A stretch of 64,000 nucleotides of DNA, from contig OZ025868.1 in the NCBI GenBank assembly GCA_964019415.1, positions 15,684,578-15,748,577 of the forward strand, given 5' to 3'. This DNA is from Ianthella basta. Taxonomy: Eukaryota > Porifera > Demospongiae > Verongiida > Ianthellidae. A program made the position numbers and the translations under genes. The notes under the pieces were generated by a model that saw only the letters and a list, made by a program, of their open reading frames with translations, made no database searches and was not told where the DNA came from. Positions within the stretch are counted from its first letter, which is position 1. Every line of letters starts with the position of its first letter. Shown here in pieces: positions 21,543 through 33,106 of this stretch.

Positions 21543-21780
21543 CAGTAATCTCTATAGGGCTCCTCCTCAACTCCTCCCCTGGACCCATTGCCCCTCCCTC
21601 CATCAATAGTGAGCCAACCATTGCAGTGGGGTGGGCAGTACTCGGGTCAATGACAATGCAGGGTGGCTGCAACATTGTCGGCAGGCTGGGTCGCCTAGCA
21701 ACAAGCTTCCCCTTGGACCACTGCTCAAGTAGCATGTAGTAGATAGCAGCAAAGTCATTGTACATCTTATCCTCAACAGC
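21543..21780 (-). pseudogene. SIK-like UBA-end exon, open copy
   Basis: Intact 238-bp version of the exon at 17188-17424: AVEDKMYNDFAAIYYMLL, then RRPSLPTMLQPPCIVIDP and GEELRRSPIEIT before a donor (ACTG/GTGAAG). Open throughout, but its neighbour upstream (21940-22065) is damaged and no downstream exon follows for several kb, so it is treated as part of a broken gene. Followed on its 3' side by a GGGGA-rich tract (21480-21535). Confidence 0.7.
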
Positions 21781-21939
21781 CTATGTGAAGATCAAGAGGG
21801 AGAGAAAGTGAAGGGTAGCACAAAGGGCTATTCTAGCATACAGTCTACACTCTTACTGTCTTCATGCACTCTCCCTCCAAACCCCTTCTTCTTCATCACT
21901 GCATGCTCTCACTACACACTCCAGCTCACCCTCTTGACT

Positions 21940-22065
21940 TCATTGAACGCATCTGCATGCGTCGCTCCATTTCTTTCCTTGGCTCTTCCTCCCTGCCCCC
22001 AGCCCCACCCTTCCTCTCAGCCATCATCCACTTGTGTGTGAGCACCACGGCCAGAGACTGGCACA
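21940..22065 (-). pseudogene. SIK-like gene fragment: internally deleted UBA exon, copy 2
   Basis: Near-identical to 17577-17700, with the same missing UBA core (QSLAVVLTHKWM then PRKEMERRMQM). The flanking region as a whole (21780-23520) is a direct duplicate of 17424-19160. Confidence 0.7.
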
Positions 22066-22359
22066 TTGTACAAGGTCCACAAACTACATCCGGGCTATCT
22101 CAACTGCTGCATCATTTGATTCAAGTGTCTTCAGCAGTAAAGGGGTGGGGTCCTCAGAGGGCGTGGTCAAGGGATGGGGCCACCATGAGGAGTGAGACCT
22201 GATGCACAGAACAAGGTAGAGGGTACCACTGGCCATCTTACATTGCACAAAGTGCTCTTACACTAGCTTGATGGGTATTGCAATATTTTGCTGTCAGTAA
22301 GATTCACAAATTTCACAAATGCAGCAGTCACAAATATTTCAATCACGACCATTTATGTA

Positions 22360-22872
22360 CCGTATTTGTCCATCTAGAAGCTGGGCTCAATAGAGGCTGG
22401 GGCTCAAATAGAAGCCGGTTTCAAATTGATGCTGGGTCAGTCTGGAATCCACACACAGACACTCTTCAGCATCTGAGGTGCATGCTTTAGGTACGAATCA
22501 AACACAGTGCAATGCATGGTGACTGATTGGACTCCCCTATGCAGTAGTGTTGTCCGAGAGAAAGCACACCACGTACTTCTTCCTGCATGTAAAGGTCTGA
22601 AGTGAGCGTAGAAGAGCCACGAAAGAAGGCATTGTGAGGGAGATGGGTGTCGCTAGATCAAACCGAATTGTGATGTTGTCGACTTCTGAGGACTCGCACT
22701 TTCTAGAAAGAGTTCAGCGCATGCAGACATCAATAGCAGCCATGTGTTATCTCAGATTTTATATAGTAAACATGGCTAGAAAATTAGTTCATTTTGTACA
22801 GAGTTTAATAAAGGCCGGGACGAAACCTTTTGATAGAAATAAATGCTCGGGCCTCTATTCGGACAAATAAGG
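22360..22872. mobile_element. TA-flanked MITE (CCGTATTTGTCC family), copy in duplicated unit B
   Basis: 513 bp, TA at 22358-22359 and 22873-22874, same termini and site as 18002-18513; duplicated with its surroundings rather than transposed independently. Confidence 0.85.
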
Positions 22873-23066
22873 TACATAGAAATAGTCATGGTATAAAATA
22901 AATGTAGTATGGTACCATAGGAAGATGGCAGAATAGTGACAATGACTGAAGCGCTTGCTTGCTGGATTTAGGAAGCCATGCCAGCTAAGTCCAATGTACA
23001 CCAGTGTACCCGACAGTGTCTTACACCATACGTATATCTGTGTGTACAGAATACACCAATACAAAC

Positions 23067-26002
23067 CTCCTTCTCGTAGTTTCCTTAGCATGAAGGCAGC
23101 AAACTTGTTCATCTTTTTGTAGCTTTTCTTCTCAGAGGCAATTCTGAACACATTTGTCACCGTTTCCTCATCTGCATCCTCTTTGAGATAGTTCAAGAGG
23201 ACGGTGTTACATTCCTCCCTACTCTTTGAACAATGGATGTCACTCTCAACACTCTCTGGAACTAGCTCCAATGCTCTCATCTCAGCTGCAATTGCTTTGC
23301 AGTTCATTTCTTTGAGAAACCTCTCAGCATGTTTCTGAACAACCTGCACAAGTGTGGCTGAACCACAAGAGAGATGTAAGTGGTGAAGCAGCCAGTAAAG
23401 CATGCGTGAGACCTAGGTAGGCTTGAACAAATAATAGTATGCTGGTTAGAGCCTGAACCACACACAATCCAGTGCACAGTCCGAGCTAGTACAAGGCCCC
23501 AACACACCTTAGAGGATAGTCATGAGGGCAAGAAGTATAGAGACACTCCACACAGCTCACCTTCACAGACAGGTGGACTCTTCTCTGTAGCAACTGCTCC
23601 TCCACTCACAACTGGAGCAGAAGTGGGGACACTCAGAGCCTCTACAATTCTTCCACTATCACTCAAGCCACATCTAGCTACTGTCTTAGCTGGTGGATGG
23701 TCTTGAGTGTCACTCTCTGGGGACCGCTTCCTCTGACAAGGCACAACTGGAGGATGAGCAACAATTGGAGGTGATGACACATTACTTGGGCAAATAGATC
23801 ACCAACTGAACACAGTCCTTGTACCTTCTTCCTCTGATGTCCTCCTCCGCTTTGCCAATGGCCAATTCAGCTCTGATGTCCTCTCAATGTGAACAAGAGA
23901 CCTTGAGGAGCTGGCCAGCTGGGGAGAGACCTGAGAGCATAAGGGAAACAAAAGAGATACAGAGGAGGGGGAGGGGATTAGAGGGGAGGAGGAGAGGGGA
24001 AGGAAGAAAAGAGGAGACAGAACAAACATAAGCACACATGACAGGAGAGCAGCACTTGCCTCCTCCAGACAGCACACCACACAGCACCTTCACTCAACAC
24101 ACAACACTGCACACTTACCTGGTGAGCTTCTCCCAGTTCTGATACAATCTTGTCTGTTAGTTCATCAATAGTGTGTTTAGTCTCAAAGTGACCCAAGCCA
24201 TCCAACAGGGTCTTCCAGGTCACACTGCTACCGTGCTCCAACCAGTAGCTCAGGGTCTCCAAATACCGATCTTCGTCATTCAGGAATTTCTCCCCAAGAC
24301 CATCGAGTGTGCTTTTCTTCGTGCCAAGAGCCAGTCCGACTCTCTTCCAGTGTCTCACTTGGATGTGAGGTAGGACAAGTGTGACTACACCCCCAAGGTC
24401 AGGACGCTGGCTCAAGACCTGCTCCTTTATAGTCTGTCCACCAAGGATACTCAAGAAAACCTTCTTAACCTCCTGTCCCCATCCGTTCAACTTACGCACA
24501 CTATTCAGCACAGTATAAGCAGATATGAGGCCAGTACAATGCTTACTGAGGAGGTCTGGAGGTATATTTGCCCACACTCCTGGACGTCCACCTGCCCCCT
24601 CAATCAATGCAACTATGTTATGGAGTTCAAACTGCCGAGCTAGGTCAAGAGGACTTAGACCATTTGGAAAGTGTTCATTGACTGCTCCCTTCAACACAGG
24701 GTGAGACAACAGCTTGGTAATGAATAAGGTGTGGTCCGTGGTACCATTTCGAATGCCACTTATGGCAAACCCCATTTCAAAGCATTTCAATGACAGCAGC
24801 GACAACTGTAAAGGATACAAGGCAATGTCATCTGGTATACCAAGCTGGTTTAAGAAGGTAACACCTTCACCTATACAGAAATAGTATTTGGCACTTTACA
24901 TAGCTGCAGGCATGGCACAGGCTTCAGCAACTATTTCACTAAACTGGTCTTCCAGGAATACACCATCCCCTGATATGGCACACAAACACAGCACTTTGTG
25001 TGCATCAACCAGACCACCAGTGATCAAGGTTGCTAAAGCACCCCTCAGCCCTTCTCTACTGCTCTCAATGCTACATGCCTCACAGAACTGGCTCAGCTTG
25101 CTGGCATGACCGCCAACAAAGCATTGCTCAAGTGTAGACACCGAATGAGTGTCTCTGTCAGTGATAGCTCCACCTTTCACTGCATTCACATCACATCCTC
25201 TGCCTACCAACACCTTAAACACTTCCACATGACCACCTACAGCTGCAGAATGCAGAACAGTCACTCCATCACTGTGCACTACATCAGTAGGACACCCTTC
25301 CTCCAACATGGCCTCAACAGTCTCCACATGTCCATTAAGGGCTGCTTGATGAAGTGGAGTCCCACAATTACCAGCAACCATTGACTTGGTTGCACCAACT
25401 CTGATTAGTTCACGAACTGCTTCTGTTCTACCACAACCAGCAGCAAAGTGGAAGGGAGTACGGCCATCTACTGAAACTGCATTCACATCACACCCTCTGC
25501 CTACCAACACCTTAATTACTTCAACATGACCACCTTGAGCTGCAAAATGCAGAACAGTCGCACCATTACTGTCCACTACATCAATAGGACACCCTTCTAC
25601 CGACATAGCTTCAAAAGTCTCCACATGTCCATTAAGGGCTGCTTGATGAAGTGGAGTCCCATAATTACCAGCAACCACTGACTTGGTTGCACCAAGTCTG
25701 ATTAGTTCTCGAACTGCCTTTGTCTGTCCCATTGCAGCAGCCCAGTGCAGTGGAGTGAGCCCACTACCATCAACTGAGTCTACATCACATCCCCTCCTGA
25801 TGAGGAGTCTCATTGTGGTCACATGACCACCCTTGGCTGCCCAATGCAATAAGGACTTCCCCTCATCATCCTTAGTGTCAATTGGGACACCTCTGTCTAA
25901 CACGTCTACAACAGTGTCTGTGTCACCAGTTCTGACAGCTCTAATTAATGCACGTTTGTTGACAGCCAATTGCCGAGCAGTTGCAGCAGGTGATTGGTCC
26001 AT
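23067..26002 (-). pseudogene. Ankyrin-repeat / Death / CARD-like gene, copy 2, with nonsense codon
   Basis: Exons on the minus strand: 24119-26002 (628 codons), 23825-23930 (106 bp), 23561-23746 (186 bp), 23067-23357 (291 bp), all phase-compatible. Exon 1 has about 8 ankyrin repeats. Codon 369 is TAA (24896-24898) where copies 1 and 3 keep a lysine or valine-lysine context (PAAMKSA in copy 1); the frame then continues open through the Death domain. The first half of its Death region (LVLPHIQVRHWKRVGLAL) is very different from copies 1 and 3, whereas the second half (SYWLEHGSSVTWKTLL) is identical. Exon 4 encodes the CARD-like fold (KHAERFLKEMNCKAIAAEM). Either a recent pseudogene or a gene whose product stops after the ankyrin repeats. 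A translation start for the downstream part is not evident. Confidence 0.75.
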
Positions 26003-27650
26003 CTGTATAGTTTGTAAGTCTCTTTACAGAGCAATAAAAGTATAAGAGAAGTAAGGGAAATGGATTCTCAAGTGAGGCAGAATTGAAATGTTCCATGAAC
26101 GCAACGGGTGATATTCAGAACACATGACCATGGATGTGTGTGTTATTGTCAACTATTTAAGATTACTGCAATTTCCCCTGCACCCCCTTATAAGCGCATA
26201 ACGTCTGTTAAGTGCACATTTCTTTACCAGTTTTTCACCCTAACTGTTAGGCACATAGTGATTTCAAGGGTTCACCTCTTCTATTAGGCACATAAAAGGA
26301 CTCTTTGGTAACCTAGCCACTTGCCTGAAGTGTAATAATGACCTGCCTGCCTATTGCCTGAAACAATGACTATAAGCTGGTAAAAATAACGCTTGAATGA
26401 GAACTCACTTACTGCGCTACGCGGCGGCCATCTTAACAGGACGTTTGCATATCATTATAATTTCTTGAACTATTCCTTTGTTAAGCACACATTCTTTATT
26501 AGGCGTATATTTTCTTCCTGCCAGAGCTTTAAGCGCATGCGCTTAACAACTGATCAGTAAGGTAGCTTGTCTCAGTGGCTGGAGTGCTGCTGCTTAGAGG
26601 AGCATCTCACCAAAGGTAAGTACAAGTCAATAGCATGGTGTGCTGTCTGTTCACTTGGACATATAATGGTTCTTGTTGCGGAAACACTTATGCTATTCTT
26701 GTCTACAGTCATAAGAATACAGTTGAGGCATTCCTTCTACCGTAAATATTCTAAGAAATTGTGAAAATTTGAGAGTTTTCAATTTTGACTTTTCGAAGTT
26801 TAGGAAAAATACTTATGTTCATTTCATTCGCACCTTGCAAACATTAGAGACTCTTGCAAAATAGGAGGCACTCTCGGCCGCCATTTTCTGGAAGGTTCTG
26901 TGAGTAAAATGGCCACCACTGGCGCTTCCCTCGTCACCGTGTGGTGCAGTATTCACAGGAATCATGTCTAAAAGAAGAGGATTTCTTATGGGTCGGAAAT
27001 GAACTTCCAGGACAGGAAAGCCATAGCTGCCACATGCGTTACTTGTAGCGGTTAACTAGTAGCTAACCTGAACCAGCTTCGGATATCTCTTAAGGCAACA
27101 CTGCTTCGTTAGGTGTGTTTACCGTTATTAGTTTTCATAAGGTGTATCATGCAGTACCCCAGTAACCGTTGCTGAAATTAGAGGTCTATTCTAATTTTAG
27201 AGTCACCTAAGGATTCAAAATTTTAGAATGTTTCAAGGCAAAACCGTGGAAAGTTTGCAAAAATTAGAGTTTCAAATTTTTAGAATATTTACGGTAATTC
27301 CATCCATATTCTATTTGAATGAGAATTGTCACCACCTGCTGATCATGCAAAATGACAGAACTAATAGCAGTGGCAAGTACTGACTATCACACCCAGTCTT
27401 GAGAACAAAATTGAAAAGTTCTACTGTGCAATATCGCCGGTTTAGGGGAAACCTGCTGCCAAACAGCTGAAGCAGGTGTTTGATTCACTTGTCCCATTTA
27501 TAGGATGATTCTCATGTATGGTCTGATAGACTTGTTATGTGAACACACACGCACACACATGAACATGTGTTCATATACGAACGCACAAAACAACGCATGG
27601 GTTGCCAAGAAACAGAAATGAATAACTATATAGCGGAATGGCACAAAATT
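26003..27650. repeat. Upstream duplicated region, copy 2, with insertions
   Basis: Homologous to 2711-3660 and to the region after 55048. A segment of about 380 bp (26180-26558), with TTATAAGCGCATAACG near one end and TTAAGCGCATGCGCTTAA near the other, replaces about 240 bp of the other copies; it looks like a transposon insertion with deletion. A second insertion is listed at 26740-27295. Homology ends where another element begins at 27651. Confidence 0.7.
26740..27295. mobile_element. TA-flanked MITE, CCGTAAATATTCTAA termini
   Basis: 556 bp with inverted ends CCGTAAATATTCTAAGAA and CCGTAAATATTCTAAAAA (reverse complement) and TA at 26738-26739 and 27296-27297. The empty sites in copy 1 (near 3248) and copy 3 read TCTAATTCC or CCTAATTCC. 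No coding capacity. Confidence 0.87.
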
Positions 27651-28261
27651 GTGAGCAGATTTGAGAAAACGACCCACTTCGCGCAGTTTATCGATTTTGA
27701 GTTAGTGACACCGTGTTAAAGCAAAGTGGTTGGGCTCTCTATTACCCTTTGTTGCGCTTCAATAGCTGCTTCAGTTCCCGAGATATGCTTGCCTAAAATG
27801 TGAAATTACGTTAGGTGTTTGGCTAAAAAAGGCGTTAAGAACATGGACTTCCGGTCATGGCACAAATGGTGGACAGTTGGGTTGGTCGTAGTGGGAAGCG
27901 TATCTGCTTCGTCCTCAGCACGGGAAGGTCTTCACGCTCGTCGGGAATGCTGGAGTAGTGTACGTATGTTGACTTCGAGCAAGGCCTGGTTGCCTTGAAT
28001 AACGTGCGTATAGCTTTTTACGCTTACGTAACATGTTCGTGTACGTGGCGCCCGATGGCCACCATGTAAATTCGAAGTCTTCGTTTGAGCTTTAGAGAAG
28101 GAATTAAAGATTCAAACTTGGCCACAAGATAGGGACTGTACCATAGATATGAATGATACCAAAATCCGTTTTTCGGTGAAATATCACCCGCATGATCGTT
28201 TTGTCCCATATCTATTGTTTACATATTGCGCGAAGTGGGTCGTTTTCTCAAATCCGCTCAC
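27651..28261. mobile_element. GTGAGC-type element, 611 bp
   Basis: Termini of about 40 bp, GTGAGCAGATTTGAGAAAAC and (reverse complement) GTGAGCGGATTTGAGAAAAC, related to the 285-bp element at 5286-5570. The left flank matches the segmental duplication and the right flank does not, so no target duplication could be confirmed and a deletion or rearrangement may have followed insertion. Confidence 0.72.
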
Positions 28262-28811
28262 ATATTTTGCCAGATTGATAAAATTTTTGCATTTAGCGGA
28301 ATTTACTGTGGCGGTTGGGCAAGCCCTTATGCCATAATGATATTCATAGCAAAACTGCTAACCGGAACGGGCAAGAGCTGATGTAGTCTCGTTCCCAGCC
28401 CTAGAGCTGATGATGAACTGTGGCTGCGGAATAGACATGCCATTGTTTGATGATATCTGGACTATTATCGTATATTACAGTCACTGCCAAATTAGTATGC
28501 ATGTGTTGCTGCTTTTGATGCAGTGATGAGAAGCAAGCTGTACTCTGATGACTGTTCTGTGCATAGCAGCATCAGTGTACATTATACAGTTTGCTTGTTC
28601 CAACCTCCAACACCACACAGAGCGGGAGCCGAATGCCTTTCCTGCCCACTCTGAAGGCAGACCCGCACTGACCCACTGACCCCTCCACTTCGCTCTCTAG
28701 TACTTTGAAACAACTTTATTATGGTATATGGCTTACAATTCTAATTGCTCTACATTAAATGTCTTGCTGAAGAAAGTATCAGTGTAAAGGCCTCGGTTGG
28801 CATTTAATCAG
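28262..28811. other. Intergenic sequence with a decayed CFAP68 exon copy
   Basis: Mostly featureless. At about 28709-28760, after a CTCTCTAG acceptor-like motif, the sequence TACTTTGAAACAACTTTA resembles the CFAP68 exon at 29064-29148 but is diverged and soon closed by a stop. Probably a relic of a local duplication. Confidence 0.4.
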
Positions 28812-29148
28812 CAACCAAGGGGCTATGGCTGGCTAAGAGAAAGCCAGTACTCCTCTTCTACCCTTATGGGAAACTGGGTGGAGGAGCAGTTTGATCATGA
28901 CGGGAAGGAACTAGAGAGACGGAAGCCACTGCCTTCTCAAGTGAGCCTGATATACATGTATCATAAAAGGGTATATTTCAGATGACTTGTATGTAATCAT
29001 TGTTCATGAGCGTATTGTGAGCTTGTGCTCAGATAGCACTGACCCCTCCCCTCCACTCTCCAGTACAACCATTACTTTGAGACAACATATGGTGTGGCTT
29101 ATAATTCACCGTCCACCCATCTCTCTCAGAAGATGAGTTACTCCACAA
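28812..29148 (+). CDS. CFAP68: CFAP68 (C11orf1)-like, two internal exons
   Basis: Exon 28812-28940 (129 bp, phase 0; acceptor AATCAG, donor CTCAA/GTGAGC) reads GYGWLRESQYSSSTLMGNW, then ERRKPLPSQ. Exon 29064-29148 (acceptor CTCTCCAG, donor CACAA/GTGAGT) continues YNHYFETTYGVAYNSP. The order GW..TLMGNW..PLPSQ..HYFETTY..YN is the signature of the small axonemal (ciliary microtubule inner) protein CFAP68, as I recall the vertebrate sequence. Exons for the N- and C-terminal parts were not found; a LINE remnant begins about 300 bp downstream. Could be a truncated gene or a gene with long introns. Confidence 0.7.
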
Positions 29149-29449
29149 GTGAGTGGCACCTTGTATAGTGCAGAGGTGCCTCGGATGGCAGGCACCAAAT
29201 AGGTGTTTTGCTGCCTGTGCTATACATGTAGATTCCGATTAGAAAGTCCTTGAAGAAGTGACATAAAACGGCATACAGCCTGGACTCAACTGCGGCAGAA
29301 ATGGTAGCAGAAACAGTTAATTGAAGATGCTCTGTTGCACTTGAATTTCAGAATACAGACAACTGTCATGGTCAGTGCTAAAATACAAAAGATCAAGCAG
29401 CAGGTCAGGTGTAAGGTTAGTGCTGCAGCTATAGGTCCAGGATAACTGC

Positions 29450-29918
29450 TCTAGTTAGAGTGACTTAGAGTGATCAATGCCACGGTGATGCCAACTCTGT
29501 TGTATGCATGTGAGACCTGGACCCTGCTAGAGAGACACAAGAGCAGAATACAAGCCCTTGAAATGAGATGCCTGAGGAGAGTGGAAGGAGTGACTATGTT
29601 GGACAAAGTGAGGAATGTTGATATTAGATCAAGACTGGGACAGGTGGCAGTGGTATCAAGAGTAGAGAACAAGAAGACAGAATGGTTAAAGAAGATGGAA
29701 GAAATGACAGATGACAGGATGGTAAAGAAGGTGTATATGGAGAATGTGCCCGGAAAGCGACCGAGGGGAAGACCAAGGAAAAGATGGGCTGATGATCTGA
29801 AAGTAAATTGAACAGTTAATTATTGAACTATTTAGTACAGCATGATGTGAACTATTTCTTGCACAGAACTGTTAGAAAATAATTCCAGCGACCTCCAGCA
29901 TTGGAGACAAAGCTGTGT

Positions 29919-29955
<37 letters not shown>
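29450..29955 (+). mobile_element. Non-LTR retrotransposon 3' end
   Basis: An open frame from about 29470 to 29808 encodes the C-terminal end of a LINE reverse-transcriptase protein (TLLYACETWTLLERHK, CLRRVEGVTMLDKVRN, GRPRKRWADDL). A 3' untranslated part follows and the element ends in tandem GATT units (29921-29955), as is usual for several LINE clades. 5'-truncated; the clade is not determined. Confidence 0.85.
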
Positions 29956-30003
29956 AACTGCTCTAGAGGCCAGAGCTGATATACACCACTACATGGCCAC
30001 ACT

Positions 30004-31110
30004 TTGAACCTGGTTGCTCATGATGCATGCAACAGGAGTCTGAAAATACTGGGAGGAGATGCTCTTGATACAGTCTATCAGTTAACCAAATTGATCAAGG
30101 AATCACCTAAGTGTGATGTCATTCTCCAGAAAGTGAAGGATGATGTCACTGCATGCCAGATCCCCAGGAATATATTTTCTGTCTCCAAAACGATAGACTG
30201 TCACTGCTGAAGTACCATCCATTGCAGAGAATTCTCAAGCACTTCAGATGACACATGGGATGTTGTTATGGAGGCTACTAGAGATTCAGAGATGCTTGAG
30301 AGCACACATTGGCAGAGTTGCTGCACAGACAATAAAGTTTGTGAGTTTCTTTAGAATATTTAGAGAAATTTTCAACATGCATGGCTGTCAAATCTATTTT
30401 GCTCGTTGCATTTCAGCATGTGGAGGTCAATTCCCATCTCTTTAACACTTACAACTTTTCAATGTAGTCACTTGGATGAGTGCTTTTATCTATCCTGGGA
30501 CTATGTGGAGGGAAGACGGTCCATGTTTGATGTGTCATTCACTACTCTCCCCAGACAAAGGAGGTACCCCACAGGTTTGTATGTAGATGCATGGTGAAGG
30601 TGCACCCACAAATCCTAGAACAGCAAAGGATTACTACTGGAGGATCTATTTGGAGTGAACTGATTGATCACTTTAGTACTCAGAAATAAGTCTGAACAGA
30701 AGGGTTTACAGACACGACAGGTGACAGCCCTAACCATCCCGGCCAGCAAACAACCGTAACAGTCAGAAGCACTAAAGGAGGTCATAGCATTCTGTGGGTC
30801 TGATTATCAGAGTAACGACCAGTATACCATCTGCACACACCTCTAACATGTTGACATTCCGGGAGGGACACCTCTTTGTCGGATTTACAGTCAACAGTTT
30901 CCTACTTGAAATCCTTGTTCACTGCACATAAGGAATACTTCAAGAAGGTCAAGTGGACTCTGGTAATGCCTGCAACTAAAGCTCAGAATGAGAGAAGCTT
31001 TAGTGCACTTCGCACTCTTAAAACGTGGTAGCGTACAACAATCAGTCAAGTGCAGCTCAACTGGTGTGTGATTCTACACGTCCATCAGGAAAGAGCAAAT
31101 ACGGTGTCTG
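30004..31110 (+). pseudogene. Decayed hAT transposase
   Basis: Fragments in changing frames: DALDTVYQLTKLIKESPK (about 30060-30110) and TWDVVMEATRDSEM (about 30255-30300) match the middle of DUF4371/ZMYM1-type hAT transposases. KWTLVMPATKAQNERSFSAL followed by RTLKTW, stop, RTTISQ (about 30950-31055) matches the C-terminal hAT dimerisation region. A TAG replaces the expected leucine after KTW. No terminal repeats recognised. Confidence 0.78.
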
Positions 31111-31429
31111 GGCTTAGTGTAACTAATGAATTTGTAACCCACAGTGACAACAGAAAGTGTATGTTTGGACAACTCAAGTGCATACTTTCATAGCTTGTAC
31201 CAGTGTTCTGGACTGATTTCAAATTCGTGGTTTAGTTGTTTATTGGAACACCATGAAGTGGGGTCGAATGTCACTCCACCCTCCTACCCACAGCTGCAGT
31301 GTCAGGGTGTAGTGCTGTTTGTGATAGAAGCATTCCAAAAGTGTGATATTTGAGTCCTTTGTCCTTTGGCCATACACACAAACACACAGAGCGCAACAGA
31401 TGAAATAGCACAACTGCATTCACTAAAAG

Positions 31430-31655
31430 TATGGGGCGCCGTTTGTGTCATAATTGGGACTTATTTCTTGATATGGATATCAGTACTATTATATGCATAT
31501 CAGAACTCATTGTATGCATATCATGACCATCACTTATATTATGATGACTCTACTGAGCATGCTCAGTAGCATGAGTGGGCCATGCTGCAGTAATATGGCT
31601 GGCCGTCCTGTTTTAGAATTGGACTTAGAAGAAGTGAAATATACTTGTTGGCATT
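31430..31655. repeat. Left terminal inverted repeat of integrase element
   Basis: Nearly identical, inverted, to 32994-33239. The right repeat is about 20 bp longer because of an extra ATGACCATTATATCC-type segment. The repeat carries the motif of the transposase N-terminal coding start (VLELDLEEVKY) at the far end from the gene as well. Confidence 0.88.
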
Positions 31656-31848
31656 ACTGTACTTTCACTTCTTCTAAGTCCAGCCATATATGCATTGTAT
31701 GGTGCTGTGTATTGTGCTACGTCCAACTACATACAGAGTTGTGTTATACGTTGGGACAGTAATCACTGTTGATTGCTTATATTTCATTCAGTGACATAAT
31801 CAATCATACGTTTCTAGCAAACAAATGTGCACAATTGTACAAAACTAT

Positions 31849-33106
31849 TCAGTGCAATTCACAGCAACAAGTTGCATGATTTTGTAAGTGAGTGCAAACA
31901 ATAGACATGGCATTGAGATAAATATCTTTACCATGGCTATGTGATTCACTTAAAGGATTAATATGGTTCTGCAGTTCTTGTTGCATGAGGGTGCAAGGCT
32001 CGAACCGACTCCTTGGCACACAAACATGGCTCAATGCACCTGGTAAAGAGATGGTTGAATGTCTGGCAGAATTGTTGACTACACCTTGCTGTGCAGCTAC
32101 TGGTGTACTAGGCAACATAGGGGTGCTTCCATAGAAAGATGACAACGCTAGCATTCCCGTCATAAAAAGTTGATTGGGGGATCTGTTTCCCTCGGTAGAT
32201 AATTTATGGTTGTTCCAAGCAACTGCAAACTCGTTGATGGCATGGTTGATTCTGCTTTCAAAAACATAGTGTAGGCAAAACATATCGGTTTCATTCAATG
32301 GATTCAGTGACCCGTCATGCTCCAGCTGGTAGAATAAACAGCGAAACTCTTCAGTTACTGACCTGCGGACATCATTCCACAGACGCTCAATACGCTCATT
32401 ATGGGTAGAGCTACCTGTAATAACTGCTGAAGGACTGTTGTGTGTATCACTCATCAGACGCCATACATCTGTGTTCTCACCTCCAAGGTCAGTGCGCACC
32501 TTCTCTGGCAGACCATACTGGCAAATGGCATCTTCAAAGAGCTTGGCAACTGTAGGTGCAGTGTTATTGGTGGAACACTGTAAGAAAACAATCATTCGGC
32601 TAAAACCATCTACTCCTCCATGTATCACAAATCGCCAGCGAATAAGCTTGTGATTGCCATCAAGGTGCCACACACTGTTTGGTCCTTCCACCTGGTAGAT
32701 CCTTCTTCTTACTGTTGTAGTACGACGTAAAGCAGTGTTTGTCGGGTCGACACGATGAATTGCCGATCTTAGTTTCTGCCGTGGAACACGGACACCTACT
32801 CTCAACAAGTGGGCCTGCATCAGTATTTCACCATCATTCGGGTGGTCACTCTTGATTCTTCTGACTGTCTCATCAAGATGTCTATCTGAAATGTCAGTGT
32901 ATTTCTCAATCCCAGCAATCTTCATATGCATGTCTGTAAAGTGTTGATCTGCTAACATCCAATAGAGCTGCAATGTCTTCCAAATTAAAATCGAATGCCA
33001 ACAAGTATTTCACTTCTTCTAAGTCCAATTCTAAAACAGGATGGCCAGCCATATTACTGCAGCATAGCCCACTCATGCTACTGAGCATGCTCAGTAGAGT
33101 CATCAT
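31849..33106 (-). pseudogene. rve-type integrase/transposase with HTH, one frameshift
   Basis: The N-terminal part (from 33106) has a helix-turn-helix: NLEDIAALLDVSRSTLYRH. The frame then closes (stop just after 32906). The catalytic part is open in another frame to 31849: SDHPNDGEILMQAHLLRVG, VWHLDGNHKLIRWRF (first Asp), KVRTDLGGENTD (second Asp) and SSTHNERIERLW (Glu; spacing of about 33 residues). Similar proteins occur in fish and invertebrates as integrase-core proteins of transposon origin. The two frames overlap near 32950, so a one-base change (or sequencing error) separates HTH from integrase. Confidence 0.83.

Noticed and set aside
28024-28337. Short frames near 28.1-28.3 kb
   Set aside because: Lie across the terminal repeat of the element 27651-28261; no conservation.
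31493-31762. 89-codon plus-strand frame starting in the left inverted repeat of the integrase element
   Set aside because: It is the inverted copy of the transposase start (LDLEEVKY) that soon runs into unrelated sequence; a by-product of the terminal repeat.
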